In this document: positions 35,576 through 44,436 of the stretch, piece by piece | Layout of the letters: each line of letters starts with the position of its first letter | Numbering within the stretch: the first letter of the stretch is position 1 | Assembly (NCBI GenBank): GCA_038043465.1 | Contig: JBBTBX010000005.1 | Location: 62,001-126,000, forward strand | Direction: 5' to 3' | Source: SXRF01 sp038043465 | GTDB lineage: Bacteria > Pseudomonadota > Alphaproteobacteria > Rickettsiales > SXRF01 | Length of the DNA stretch: 64,000 nt | The notes under the pieces: model-generated | What the model was told of the DNA's origin: nothing | Seen by the model: only the letters and a program-made list of their open reading frames with translations | Databases searched by the model: none | Position numbers and translations under genes: made by a program

Positions 35576-36348
35576 CCCTTAGGCGAAGAGGTAAAAATCT
35601 CATAGCCAGTAGAGGTAACGGCTATAGTATGCTCAAACTGGGCGGAAAGCGATTTATCGCGGGTTGTCACCGTCCAGCCATCATGCCGGTTAAGTATGGT
35701 CTGGTAATCACCGACATTAATCATCGGCTCAACCGTGAAGAACATCCCCTCCTGCAACACTGGCGAATGTCCTTCTTCGTAATAATGCAAGATGCTCGGC
35801 GCGGTATGGAAAATCTTGCCAATGCCATGCCCACAATAATCACGCACCACCGAAAATCCGTGCTTTTCCGCGTAAGTTTGAATCGCCCTGCCAATGTCGC
35901 TTACCCGCGCGCCCGGCTTCACCTGCTCAATCCCCAGCATCATCGCCTCATAAGTAATCTGCGTCAGGCGTTGAGCCTTTATCGGCGGCTTACCGACAAA
36001 ATACATGCGGCTAGTGTCGCCGTGCCAGCCATCAACAATTACAGTAACGTCAATATTTACAATATCGCCATCTTTAAGTTTAAGCCCACTGGGAATCCCG
36101 TGGCAGACCACATGGTTCACCGAGGTGCATATCGAGCGCGGAAACCCACGGTAATTAAGCGGAGCCGGAATAGCCCCCGCTCCCACAATCATCGCATGGC
36201 ATAAATCATTAAGCTCCTGCGTGGTGACATTTGGCTTCACATGTTCACCAATCATATCCAGAACTTCCGCCGCCAAACGTCCGGCGCGACGCATTCCCGC
36301 ATAATCATCACCGGAATGAACTATAATCTGCCTGCTATCTTCCACCAA
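35545..36348 (-). CDS. map: Methionine aminopeptidase type I
   Basis: Removes N-terminal Met from nascent proteins. Metal ligands are visible in VNIDVTVIVDGWHGDTSRMY (two Asp), CGHGIGKIFHTAPSILHYYE (His), FTVEPMINVG (Glu) and SAQFEHTIAVTS (Glu). The 267-residue frame opens with TTG at 36348 or GTG at 36345; the next ATG (residue 19) would lose conserved N-terminal sequence, so a non-ATG start is likely. The C-terminal tail after the usual end (KGLNHPDYSRT) comes from a repeat element. Confidence 0.94.
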   Translation of the reverse strand: MVEDSRQIIVHSGDDYAGMRRAGRLAAEVLDMIGEHVKPNVTTQELNDLCHAMIVGAGAIPAPLNYRGFPRSICTSVNHVVCHGIPSGLKLKDGDIVNIDVTVIVDGWHGDTSRMYFVGKPPIKAQRLTQITYEAMMLGIEQVKPGARVSDIGRAIQTYAEKHGFSVVRDYCGHGIGKIFHTAPSILHYYEEGHSPVLQEGMFFTVEPMINVGDYQTILNRHDGWTVTTRDKSLSAQFEHTIAVTSTGYEIFTSSPKGLNHPDYSRT

Positions 36349-36432
36349 AATTTTATCTCTTTCTATTTTCTGAATGATTCTGTAATTAATATAGTAGATT
36401 TAGCAAGGATATTATCACAGGATATTAACACT

Positions 36433-37173
36433 ATGCAAACTACAAAATCCTGCCTCATCGTAATCGGCAACGAGATACTTTCCGGACGCACTCAGGACGA
36501 AAACATCAGATTTATCGGCTCATCACTTGGGGAAATCGGCATTTCCCTTGCTGAAGTCAGGGTTATCCCTGATGTTACCGCGACTATTGTGACCACGGTA
36601 AACCAGTGCCGCAGCGCATTTGACTATGTTTTCACCACCGGCGGAATCGGCCCCACCCATGACGATATAACGAGTGGCTCCATAGCGCAGGCGTTTAATG
36701 TGCCAATAATCCGCAATCCGGAAGCAGAAGCAATACTGGAAAAACATTATGGCAGGGATAAGTTAAATGCCGCCCGCCTTAAAATGGCTGAAATCCCCAA
36801 GGGCGCAAGGTTGATACATAATCCGGTAAGTGCCGCCCCCGGCTTTATAATGGAAAATGTGTATGTTATGGCTGGTGTACCCAGCATCATGCAGGCTATG
36901 TTTGATAATATCAAAGGTGAGCTTAAAGGCGGCGCGAAAATTCTCTCACGCACCATCACCATATACACAACGGAAGGCAACATCGCCGAAGGTCTAACCC
37001 AGATACAGAACCACTTTCCCGATGTTGAAATCGGCAGTTACCCGTTTGTAAAAAATCAGCGGCTCGGCACCAGCCTTGTCTGCCGTTCTTCCGATAAAAA
37101 CCGGCTGGAAACATGTTATGACACACTTAAAGCTTTCCTGACCGAATTTAATACGGAAATAGCAGAAGAGTGA
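36433..37173 (+). CDS. CinA-like molybdopterin-binding domain protein
   Basis: A 246-residue single-domain protein with the MoCF_biosynth/CinA-N pattern: CLIVIGNEILSGRTQDENI at the start, VFTTGGIGPTHDDITSGSIA at about 76-95, and MAGVPSIMQAMFD. The C-terminal nicotinamide-nucleotide amidase domain of full CinA is missing. Earlier in-frame codons reach back to 36241 over the map gene, but MQTTKSCLIVIG fits the family start. Function of single-domain forms is not settled. Confidence 0.88.
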   Translation: MQTTKSCLIVIGNEILSGRTQDENIRFIGSSLGEIGISLAEVRVIPDVTATIVTTVNQCRSAFDYVFTTGGIGPTHDDITSGSIAQAFNVPIIRNPEAEAILEKHYGRDKLNAARLKMAEIPKGARLIHNPVSAAPGFIMENVYVMAGVPSIMQAMFDNIKGELKGGAKILSRTITIYTTEGNIAEGLTQIQNHFPDVEIGSYPFVKNQRLGTSLVCRSSDKNRLETCYDTLKAFLTEFNTEIAEE

Positions 37174-37175
37174 TT

Positions 37176-37206
37176 GTGTCATCCCGAGCCCCGTGAATCC
37201 AGACCT
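37176..37206. repeat. GTCATCCCGAG-type degenerate repeat
   Basis: GTGTCATCCCGAGCCCCGTGAATCCAGACCTC lies immediately after the cinA-like stop, between it and rnd (convergent). The GTCATCCCGAG start is shared with the other elements, while the second arm is degenerate. Confidence 0.4.
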
Positions 37207-37217
37207 CTGTCCTCTGA

Positions 37218-38372
37218 CTACCCTTCCACCTCCTCAAACACCACCTGTTTGGTTTTGGCATTAAGTGAAAGCTTCAATTTCCCCTGAATAAGCAATTGCG
37301 CCTCGCGCCCGAACACATCATACCGCCAGCCCTGCAGAACATTAGTTTCACTTTTTCCTAGAGCAATTGCTTCCAGATCATCTTTACCGGCAAGCATGGA
37401 AGCGGCAATACCATGCACATCCGCTTTCACCTTCAACAAAAGCTGCAGCATAGCAACCAAGCTTACAACATTTTCCGGTGGTTTGCGCGATTTGCTGACC
37501 TGTGGCCATTCGGTTTGCGGCAATGCCAAAGCCCTCTCCACACAGGCAAAAATTTCCTCGGTTTTGCTTTTGGAAAGGTTTTTATCCATGCTCCTCATCC
37601 GCGTTAAATCCGCAGCTTTGCGCGGGATAGAAGAAGCAAGCTCCACCAGCGTTTCATCTTTGAGTATACGCCCACGCGGCACATCATTTTTGCGCGCTTC
37701 AACTTCCCGCCACTGCGCCAACTCGCGCAACACCGCCAGATGTTTAGGGCGCATCGTTCCATATTTCAAGCGCATCCATGCATTATGCGGTTCTATTTGA
37801 TATAATGCCGGGTCGGTTAGCTGCGCGTGTTCCTCCGCGATCCACGAAACCCGCTCCGCCTTTTCTATCTGCGCCTTTATATGTTCATAGATAACCTGCA
37901 GATGCGTCACATCCGACAGTGCGTAATTAAGCTGCTTCTCGGAAAGCGGGCGCGCCGACCAATCGGTAAAGCGCGAGCTTTTATCCAGATCCTGTCCGAC
38001 AATTTTATTAACCAGAGTTTCGTAGGAAACCGATTCGCCATAGCCACAAACCGAAGCGGCGATCTGCGTATCAAAAATATTGACTGGAATCGCTCCCGAG
38101 AGCAGGTAAAAAATCTCAATATCCTGACGGCAGGCATGAAAAACCTTAACCAGATCCGATTTATTCAACAGTTTGAATACTGGTTTTAAGTCTATATTTT
38201 CGGAAAGCGGATCAATAACCGCCGCGTGCTGCCCGCCTGCAATCTGCACCAGGCAGAGCTTAGGAAAATAGGTCTTGTCGCGGATAAATTCAGTATCCAC
38301 AGTTACATACTCACCATCTTCCACTTGCGAGCAAAACTTGTTTAATTCTGATTGTGTAGTTATAAGATTCAT
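37218..38372 (-). CDS. rnd: Ribonuclease D
   Basis: 3'-5' exoribonuclease for tRNA and other small RNA maturation. DEDDy-type residues: VTVDTEFIRDKTYFPKL (Asp, Glu), VFHACRQDIEIFY (Asp), NYALSDVTHL (Tyr, Asp). HRDC-like helices follow in the C-terminal half. The frame extends upstream to 38417, but family members start MxLITT, matching the ATG at 38372 (MNLITTQSELNKF). Length is about 384 residues. Confidence 0.93.
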   Translation of the reverse strand: MNLITTQSELNKFCSQVEDGEYVTVDTEFIRDKTYFPKLCLVQIAGGQHAAVIDPLSENIDLKPVFKLLNKSDLVKVFHACRQDIEIFYLLSGAIPVNIFDTQIAASVCGYGESVSYETLVNKIVGQDLDKSSRFTDWSARPLSEKQLNYALSDVTHLQVIYEHIKAQIEKAERVSWIAEEHAQLTDPALYQIEPHNAWMRLKYGTMRPKHLAVLRELAQWREVEARKNDVPRGRILKDETLVELASSIPRKAADLTRMRSMDKNLSKSKTEEIFACVERALALPQTEWPQVSKSRKPPENVVSLVAMLQLLLKVKADVHGIAASMLAGKDDLEAIALGKSETNVLQGWRYDVFGREAQLLIQGKLKLSLNAKTKQVVFEEVEG

Positions 38373-38497
38373 GGGTGCTTTATAGAACAAAACGCCAGAA
38401 TTGCCAGCCACTTTCATAAAATAATGATTTATTCTTAATTTATCAGTTGGTTTAATGATAAATCATGATATATTAACATCCATTAAGAGGAGCTGTT

Positions 38498-38725
38498 ATG
38501 GCAAAAACCCATGAACCGAACATTAGCTATTACCGCTGGGAAGGCGATGCCTGTCGCCTCATTGAAGATGAAAATGGCAGAATAACCGCCGATATATACC
38601 GTGCCGGTCGCGGTCATCTCCCAATTAGCGAATCAGACATATTATACAACGGCGTGGGCATCAGCGAAGAAGAATATAAAGAGCTGGTTTTAGAAGAAAT
38701 AGCATTAAAGAAGAATAAAAACTAG
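38498..38725 (+). CDS. Small hypothetical protein
   Basis: A 75-residue acidic protein (WEGDACRLIEDENGRITADI, ISESDILYNGVGISEEEYKEL) of unrecognised family. It has a strong Shine-Dalgarno (AAGAGGAG, 6 nt before ATG) and a -10-like TATATT at about 38468. The following gene begins 5 nt after the stop, so it is probably the first gene of a two-gene operon with the RelA/SpoT-like candidate and could be its partner or antitoxin; that role is inference. Confidence 0.65.
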   Translation: MAKTHEPNISYYRWEGDACRLIEDENGRITADIYRAGRGHLPISESDILYNGVGISEEEYKELVLEEIALKKNKN

Positions 38726-38730
38726 GAATT

Positions 38731-40188
38731 ATGACAACAGAAGTAAAGATAGCAAAACCAAGAACCGCTAAATCATTTGCTGGTTTGTGGAACAATTCCG
38801 GTGAAGATACAGTAATTAATGGAAATGCTGAGCTTCCTGACATGTATAGACGTCAGAACCGTTTGGTCGGTCAGGTTCTTGATGCCTGCATAATCCTACA
38901 TGTATACGAACAGTTGAAACAAGGTAATGATTTTGATTCATTAGAAAAGCTTCTTCCTAAAAAATTTTCTAAAGAAGAATTTGCTGAATTAGCAAAAACA
39001 ACTGATGATAAAAAACTACATAGACTTGTGGAAATGGCTAAGGAAAAGAAACCAGTAGAGCAATTAAAAAACCATAGACTTTTGGTAACTAAAAAAGACT
39101 GGCAAAATTACACAACAGCATTTCGCGAATATCTTTGGGAGTCAATTAAACGCGAAGAAAAGATAAAAGACCTGCCTGGAAGCCATGATGCGGTCACTAA
39201 TCCTGCCGAGCCTATTATGCCTGAAGACCCAAGGATAATTGCCGTTAATGAAAAAATCAAACCTACTATCCAGTTACTAAATTGTGGTCCAAAAGCCCAT
39301 AAAGCAATAGATAAAAAAGCAAAAAGAAAAGGAAGCGACATCAGCGAACTGCGCGACATAAACCGCGTTGGTGTTTTGCCAACCAAACTGGAATATGCCA
39401 AAGATTTCATAAAGATTATGGAATTATTAAATCCAGATAAAGCGATAACTGATAAAGAAGATGGACATAAAATAATCCCACGTCTTTATGAAGAACAACC
39501 GGAAGTTCGACTGAATGGTTATTATAACCAGAAATTATTTGTGGCGCAGGATAGATGCCTTGAACGTGATAAGATAACCAGAGGCAATGAAGGCACTGTT
39601 GCCGAAATTAAAATAGTGCCCGCGGCAATGCATGTTGCTGAAAAATTATCAGCAGCCATCAAACAAGTTCTCAACATGTTTGATGGCGACAAGATATACA
39701 TTTCTGATAATCCGGCTGATGTCGCACAGATTCAAGAAAATCGCAGAGAATTAGAAAAAGAACTGGCAAAGCAGAAACCGGCATTTACAGCCATAGCTAA
39801 AAAAAATGATCTCGAACACTACGTAGATAAATGGCCAAAATTTGATAAGAAAAAAGAAAACGACCCCAAAACATACAAAAAATTAAAGAATGATCTTATC
39901 GAGCTTGCCACTGAAATTCATGTTGATGCGATGCTCAACGAACACAGAACATGGAAAGAGGAATATTTAAGAACAGCAATAATACAGAAATTAAGTAGAG
40001 ACCCAAAGAAAAATGGGCATATAAACGGTCAACTGCCAACTGATATTACGCTTACCGACCGCCTTGGAAAAAGCTGGCTAGAAAGAATAGCAGAGTCAGG
40101 ACATCTTGATCTAAAACAAATCGAAAAAGAAGTTAAGATTGAGATGGGTCTTAGCAAACCAAAACAAGCGCAAGCCCACTCACGATAA
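38731..40188 (+). CDS. Putative RelA/SpoT-fold protein
   Basis: A 485-residue soluble protein, Lys/Glu-rich and AT-rich. Around residues 205-310 the pattern resembles the RelA/SpoT synthetase fold: SELRDINRVGVLPTKLEYAK (Asp where synthetases bind metal), NGYYNQKLFVAQ (Tyr that stacks on the base), and TVAEIKIVPAAMHVAEKL (Glu of the EIQI-type motif followed by a helix). Flanking regions (about 1-190 and 330-485) are mostly helical and unrecognised. It might be a (p)ppGpp-type or nucleotide-transferring enzyme, toxin or secreted effector; the assignment rests on motif pattern only. Confidence 0.5.
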   Translation: MTTEVKIAKPRTAKSFAGLWNNSGEDTVINGNAELPDMYRRQNRLVGQVLDACIILHVYEQLKQGNDFDSLEKLLPKKFSKEEFAELAKTTDDKKLHRLVEMAKEKKPVEQLKNHRLLVTKKDWQNYTTAFREYLWESIKREEKIKDLPGSHDAVTNPAEPIMPEDPRIIAVNEKIKPTIQLLNCGPKAHKAIDKKAKRKGSDISELRDINRVGVLPTKLEYAKDFIKIMELLNPDKAITDKEDGHKIIPRLYEEQPEVRLNGYYNQKLFVAQDRCLERDKITRGNEGTVAEIKIVPAAMHVAEKLSAAIKQVLNMFDGDKIYISDNPADVAQIQENRRELEKELAKQKPAFTAIAKKNDLEHYVDKWPKFDKKKENDPKTYKKLKNDLIELATEIHVDAMLNEHRTWKEEYLRTAIIQKLSRDPKKNGHINGQLPTDITLTDRLGKSWLERIAESGHLDLKQIEKEVKIEMGLSKPKQAQAHSR

Positions 40189-40232
40189 TAATTCCTCTTG
40201 AATAAATATCTGTTTAGTCGTGTAATCAGAAC

Positions 40233-42086
40233 ATGACTAAATCTCCAGACAAAAATAGAAGCTTCCTTTCCGGACATATGATTCTGGTCATTGCCGCGCT
40301 GATTGCAATTATTATCCATCTTATATTACCTGAAGGAAAATGGCGGGATGCTCCCCTGCTCGCCGTGATAGCAACCGGCTCCTTCCCCATCCTCTGGCAG
40401 ATAATCAAAAAGCTCATCAATCTAGATTTAGGCGCGGATATACTCGCCGCCATCGCCCTCATCACCGCCACTATACTTGGTGAATATCTCGCTGCCGTTC
40501 TTATAATCATCATGCTCGCTGGCGGGCAGGAGCTAGAGAATTACGCCATGCGCAAAGCATCATCAGTGCTTGCCGCCCTTGCTAAGCGTATGCCCACCAT
40601 CGCCCACAGAAAAATTGGCGATAAAATTGAGGAAATCTCCATAGCCAATATAAAAATAGGCGATTTGATTGTTGTCTCACCTCATGAAACCTGTCCGGTT
40701 GATGGTGTGGTGGTGGATGGTCACAGCACCATGGATGAATCATATTTAACTGGCGAGCCATACCGCGTTTCCAAAGCCAAAGGTGCTGCGGTTTTATCCG
40801 GCGCAATCAATGGCGAATCAGTTCTGACCATACAGGCCGACAAGCTTCCTTCTGATTCGCGCTATGCCAAAATCATGGAAGTGATGCAGGATGCCGAACA
40901 GAAACGCCCGAATCTGCGTCGGCTTGGTGACCAGATTGGAGCAATATTTGCCCCCATTGCTCTAATCCTGGCAATAGCTTCCTGGTGGATAACCGGCGAT
41001 GCCACACGTTTTCTGGCGGTGCTGGTGGTTGCCACTCCTTGCCCGCTTTTAATCGCGATTCCCATCACCATTATCAGTGCCATCTCCATGGCGGCTCGGC
41101 TGGGAATAATCATCAAAGACCCGACCGTACTTGAGCGTCTGCCCACCTGCAAAACCGCCATTTTTGATAAAACCGGAACACTTACTTACGGTAGACCGGA
41201 ACTCACCGCAATCACCGTCGCGCCTGACGTAAATTCGAATGACATATTACAGCAGGCAGCAAGTCTGGAGCGTTATTCCAAACACCCGCTGGCACACGCT
41301 ATTTTACAATCCGCTGAAAAAGCAAAACTAAATTTATTAGATGCACAGAGCGTATCGGAAAAAGCCGGAGCCGGTTTATCCGGCATAGTATCAGGCAAAG
41401 AAATTCGCATTACCAGCCGCAAAAAACTTTTGGATAATTCGCCGGAAGCAGAAACACAATTGCCTAAAATCAGTGCGGGACTGGAATGTGTTATATTAGC
41501 AGATGGAAAATATGCGGCAACTTTCCAATTTCGCGATGCGCCAAGGGAAGAAGGACATTCTTTTATCACCCATCTCGCGCCTAATCACCAGTTCAACAAA
41601 ATCATGCTGGTTTCCGGTGATCGTGAATCCGAAGTTTCTTACCTCGCAGAGCGCATGGGTATTACCGAAACCCTGTCATCACAAACCCCGGAACAAAAGC
41701 TAATTCTAGTGCGGGCGGAAACCGCCAAAGCCCCAACCCTGTTCATGGGCGATGGCATTAACGATGCCCCTGCCCTTGCCGCCGCCACGGTTGGCATTGC
41801 CTTTGGGCAGGCAAGCAGCGTAACCGCCGAGGCAGCGGGTGCGGTAATAATGGAAAATAGTCTGGCAAAAGTTGATGAACTCATCCATATCAGTGAATCC
41901 ATGCGCAGGATCGCCCTGCAAAGCGCGGTTGGTGGCATGATTCTTAGCGTAATCGGCATGGGAATGGCAGCAACCGGCAATCTCTCCCCCGTTGCCGGGG
42001 CAATAGCTCAGGAATTTATTGATATCATAGCCATTCTCTGGGCTTTGCGCCTCACCTGGCAGAAAAAAATCGAGTCGGATATTTAG
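40233..42086 (+). CDS. P1B-type heavy-metal-translocating ATPase
   Basis: A 617-residue membrane pump. It has no N-terminal heavy-metal-binding domain. Paired membrane helices (about 13-30 and 36-53, 60-95) precede the actuator domain with DESYLTGEP, then VVATPCPLLIAIPITI with a TPCP metal-site motif in place of the common CPC, the phosphorylation motif IFDKTGTLTYG, HP motif YSKHPLAHAI, and hinge MGDGINDAPALAAATVGIAFG. TPC motifs are reported in the P1B-5 group, linked to nickel/iron, but other metals are possible. No start-proximal Shine-Dalgarno is seen. Confidence 0.9.
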   Translation: MTKSPDKNRSFLSGHMILVIAALIAIIIHLILPEGKWRDAPLLAVIATGSFPILWQIIKKLINLDLGADILAAIALITATILGEYLAAVLIIIMLAGGQELENYAMRKASSVLAALAKRMPTIAHRKIGDKIEEISIANIKIGDLIVVSPHETCPVDGVVVDGHSTMDESYLTGEPYRVSKAKGAAVLSGAINGESVLTIQADKLPSDSRYAKIMEVMQDAEQKRPNLRRLGDQIGAIFAPIALILAIASWWITGDATRFLAVLVVATPCPLLIAIPITIISAISMAARLGIIIKDPTVLERLPTCKTAIFDKTGTLTYGRPELTAITVAPDVNSNDILQQAASLERYSKHPLAHAILQSAEKAKLNLLDAQSVSEKAGAGLSGIVSGKEIRITSRKKLLDNSPEAETQLPKISAGLECVILADGKYAATFQFRDAPREEGHSFITHLAPNHQFNKIMLVSGDRESEVSYLAERMGITETLSSQTPEQKLILVRAETAKAPTLFMGDGINDAPALAAATVGIAFGQASSVTAEAAGAVIMENSLAKVDELIHISESMRRIALQSAVGGMILSVIGMGMAATGNLSPVAGAIAQEFIDIIAILWALRLTWQKKIESDI

Positions 42087-42090
42087 CCAC

Positions 42091-42195
42091 AAATCCCCTC
42101 TCCCTCTGGGAGAGGCAACCTTCTAAATCCCCTCTCCCTTTGGGAGAGGCAACCTTCTAATCCCCTCTCCCTTTGGGAGAGGGTTAGGGTGAGGG
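42091..42195. repeat. Three tandem 34-bp CCCCTCTCCCT repeats
   Basis: Units at 42091-42124 and 42125-42158 are near-identical (AAATCCCCTCTCCCT then CTGGGAGAGGCAACC, then TTCT); the third (42159-42195) ends in the full GGGAGAGGGTTAGGGTGAGGG form. Each unit folds into a short hairpin. There are no variable spacers and hence no CRISPR. Confidence 0.9.
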
Positions 42196-42285
42196 CATTT
42201 GTTAAAGTTTATCAACCATATTGCAATATTAATAATTTATGATAAAATGTCTTCCAGTGTAATTAGAAAATAAAATGCCAAACCC

Positions 42286-43377
42286 ATGGAAGATAACAAA
42301 AAAGAAACGTTCGAAATTACAAAGGAAAATCCTGCAGTTCCTTACACAGCAACCCGTGAGCCTATCAACTACAAAGAAATTGAAGATAACAATCCTTTAA
42401 AATCTTATATACATAAACGCTATTTAGAGCAGGAGCTTGACATATTTTATGTAAATAAACTAAATGATATAGCAAAAGCAAAAAAGCTTGATATTGGAGA
42501 TATTACTGAGGAAGATTTTGAGGAAGCACTTAAACATCTTGTTCCAAAAGAATTTAAAAAAGGGGACTCTTTCATGCTTGCGCGGGATGAGTCAATTTCC
42601 TATGAAGATTTTGAAGCTACTGCAAAAAAATTAGAAAACGTAAGCAAAAGTGATGTTTCTTTTGCAGAAATGCCAAGAATATTCATTCTCGCAGAACTCC
42701 CGCCTGAAACCACCAAAACCGGATTCATCCTTAGAAACATGCAAAATGCAATGGATTCCAGCTTTGCCAATTATTATCCTGTTATAGACACTGTTTTGTT
42801 CAGCGAAGAATATCTTAAGAAACACACTAAAGATGAAAATGAAGCTACATTTGGGCATGAATATGGGCATAGGCTAATTGATCATAGCGAAGGAGTAATA
42901 TTTGCAAAATACGACTTAAAAAAACATGTTGCAATCATAGGTGAGGATTTATCAAAATGCGATCCATACAGCACTGCTGGAGATCCAGTTAAATGCAAAG
43001 AGCTTACGTCTAAGCTAACTAGGGACTTTGTAAATAATCAACGACATATTGTTGAGTTAGCCAAAATGGCAATTGACCGAGCAGAAGAAATCAAGGCAGA
43101 CAGGTACGCTGCATTGGCTGGCTATGCAACTCCTCTGACTACAGTTGTAATGAAACAATATTTAGGGCATTCTCCAAAAAATACCCATCCAGCAACAGAT
43201 GAGCGCGTGGCACTTATTAAGGCAGTAGAAGAAAATCCTGCTGCTGCCAGAGCAGAACTTAAAAAAGAACTGGAAGCACTTAAGGGATATAGATCCGCAT
43301 ACGCCAATTCCGATGATTATGAGTTGAAAAACCCGCTGTCAACAGGAGCAGTTCCAACCTCCGAACAACATAGATAA
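42286..43377 (+). CDS. M48-like zinc metallopeptidase
   Basis: A 363-residue protein with the zinc motif EATFGHEYGHRLIDHSEG (HExxH) at about residues 186-203 and a downstream EEIKADRYAALAGY (about 268-281) matching the M48-type third ligand Glu/Asp. Unlike HtpX or BepA it has no signal peptide or membrane segments, so it is cytoplasmic or exported by a non-Sec route. The N-terminal 130 residues are charged and unrecognised. It is AT-rich and isolated between repeats and an antisense lipoprotein gene. Confidence 0.7.
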   Translation: MEDNKKETFEITKENPAVPYTATREPINYKEIEDNNPLKSYIHKRYLEQELDIFYVNKLNDIAKAKKLDIGDITEEDFEEALKHLVPKEFKKGDSFMLARDESISYEDFEATAKKLENVSKSDVSFAEMPRIFILAELPPETTKTGFILRNMQNAMDSSFANYYPVIDTVLFSEEYLKKHTKDENEATFGHEYGHRLIDHSEGVIFAKYDLKKHVAIIGEDLSKCDPYSTAGDPVKCKELTSKLTRDFVNNQRHIVELAKMAIDRAEEIKADRYAALAGYATPLTTVVMKQYLGHSPKNTHPATDERVALIKAVEENPAAARAELKKELEALKGYRSAYANSDDYELKNPLSTGAVPTSEQHR

Positions 43378-43421
43378 TGGTCGAATCACGAACATCTGTT
43401 TTTTCTCCGACCTGATCCATA

Positions 43422-43790
43422 CTAATTTCCCTCTGGTATTTTCCTTACACTTGTTGCAGCAATTTCCGGCTGTTTGCACTGGATAACCATAATCCGGTTA
43501 TGGGTGGTCATGGTTTTAGCGGTAGATCTTTTGGAATTTGAGTCAACGTCGGTAACAGTTCCTGATTCGCCGGTCACTTCCAGCACGTCATAACCCAGCT
43601 CTTCACAGATGCTTCCGGCTTTCTGGTAGCATACCCCCCAGTTTCTATCAATTCCTGAACAATTAATTGCGTAACCGCGTTTACCGTCAGCCGTGTAGAT
43701 TCTAGAATTTCCTGCTCCCCCACAGCCCATTAACAGGGAAACAGGCAGTAAAATAAGATATTTTCTTGATAAAACCATAAAAATCCTCAA
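43422..43790 (-). CDS. Small lipoprotein
   Basis: A 122-residue protein with a lipoprotein signal (KYLILLPVSLLMGCGG, lipobox LLMGC). The mature part has a conserved-looking Cys-rich domain (GYAINCSGIDRNWGVCYQKAGSICEELGYDV) with an acidic serine-rich linker. This arrangement occurs in many small proteobacterial envelope lipoproteins of unknown role. An internal ATG at residue 5 is an alternative start. Confidence 0.75.
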   Translation of the reverse strand: MRIFMVLSRKYLILLPVSLLMGCGGAGNSRIYTADGKRGYAINCSGIDRNWGVCYQKAGSICEELGYDVLEVTGESGTVTDVDSNSKRSTAKTMTTHNRIMVIQCKQPEIAATSVRKIPEGN

Positions 43791-43979
43791 TAATTATATT
43801 TCGCAATGCAGCATTTTGTTAACTTTCAGAGTCCGAATATCCTATAAAAAAACTAAAAAAACAATCATAATGTTAATGGTTTCACAAAATTGTAATAACT
43901 ATTTTCGATTTTTTATGTTATATTCATATTGTTTATAGCTTAACTTGTGACTCAAAAAATTTTAGATAAGGTTCGATTT

Positions 43980-44240
43980 ATGGCAGATTCCGAAGGCAAA
44001 ACATCAGCTTACGATAGCTTAACTACTGAACAAAGGAAAATAGTTGATAATGCAGTGGAGACTTTGGGTAATTTATCCGCCAGAAATAACGCGCCATATG
44101 ATAGAAAAGGTGTAAGGGATTACATTATGAAAGCTTCGGAGAAAGACCCACATTTCTTCGAGTCTATCGAAGTCACACAGCCGTCAACCTCATCTATTCC
44201 ACGTAAAATTGGAACTGACACTAACTCTATAAATGTATAG
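43980..44240 (+). CDS. Hypothetical protein
   Basis: An 86-residue polar protein (MADSEGKTSAYDSLTTEQRK, then helical, with a Ser/Thr-rich tail QPSTSSIPRKIG) not assigned to any family. The frame could begin at a GTG at 43947, but ATG 43980 has AAGG 8 nt upstream and a sensible N-terminus. A TATGTT/TTATAT -10-like sequence lies just before 43925. Confidence 0.55.
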   Translation: MADSEGKTSAYDSLTTEQRKIVDNAVETLGNLSARNNAPYDRKGVRDYIMKASEKDPHFFESIEVTQPSTSSIPRKIGTDTNSINV

Positions 44241-44256
44241 AACTACCGGAAAAATA

Positions 44257-44334
44257 TGGGGCGAGTGACGGGACTCGAACCCGCGACATCCAGAATCACA
44301 ATCTGGCACTCTAACCAACTGAGCTACACCCGCC
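44257..44334 (-). tRNA. tRNA-His (GTG anticodon)
   Basis: On the minus strand a full cloverleaf can be drawn: acceptor GCGGGTG / CACTCGC (one G-T pair), D-arm GTAGCTCAGTTGGTTAGAG, anticodon arm CCAGA-TTGTGAT-TCTGG with anticodon GTG at 44297-44299, and T-arm CGGGTTCGAGTCCCG. An extra 5' G pairs with C73, the tRNA-His identity feature, and the 3' CCA is encoded. Many alphaproteobacteria lack G-1, so its presence is informative for placement. Confidence 0.93.
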
Positions 44335-44436
44335 ATAATAAGTCATTAAGAAGGCATTAGGCAATAAGCAATAGATGGCTAAAAGTCAATAAAATATTAG
44401 CAGAAAGCACTAAAACTCTTAAATATTCTGTAAATT

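Noticed and set aside
36241..36432. Upstream extension of the cinA-like gene
   Set aside because: It overlaps the divergent map gene start, and the added residues have no similarity to the family; ATG 36433 gives the conserved opening.
42091..42195. Tandem 34-bp repeats considered as a CRISPR array
   Set aside because: Units are directly adjacent without variable spacers, and no cas genes are present.
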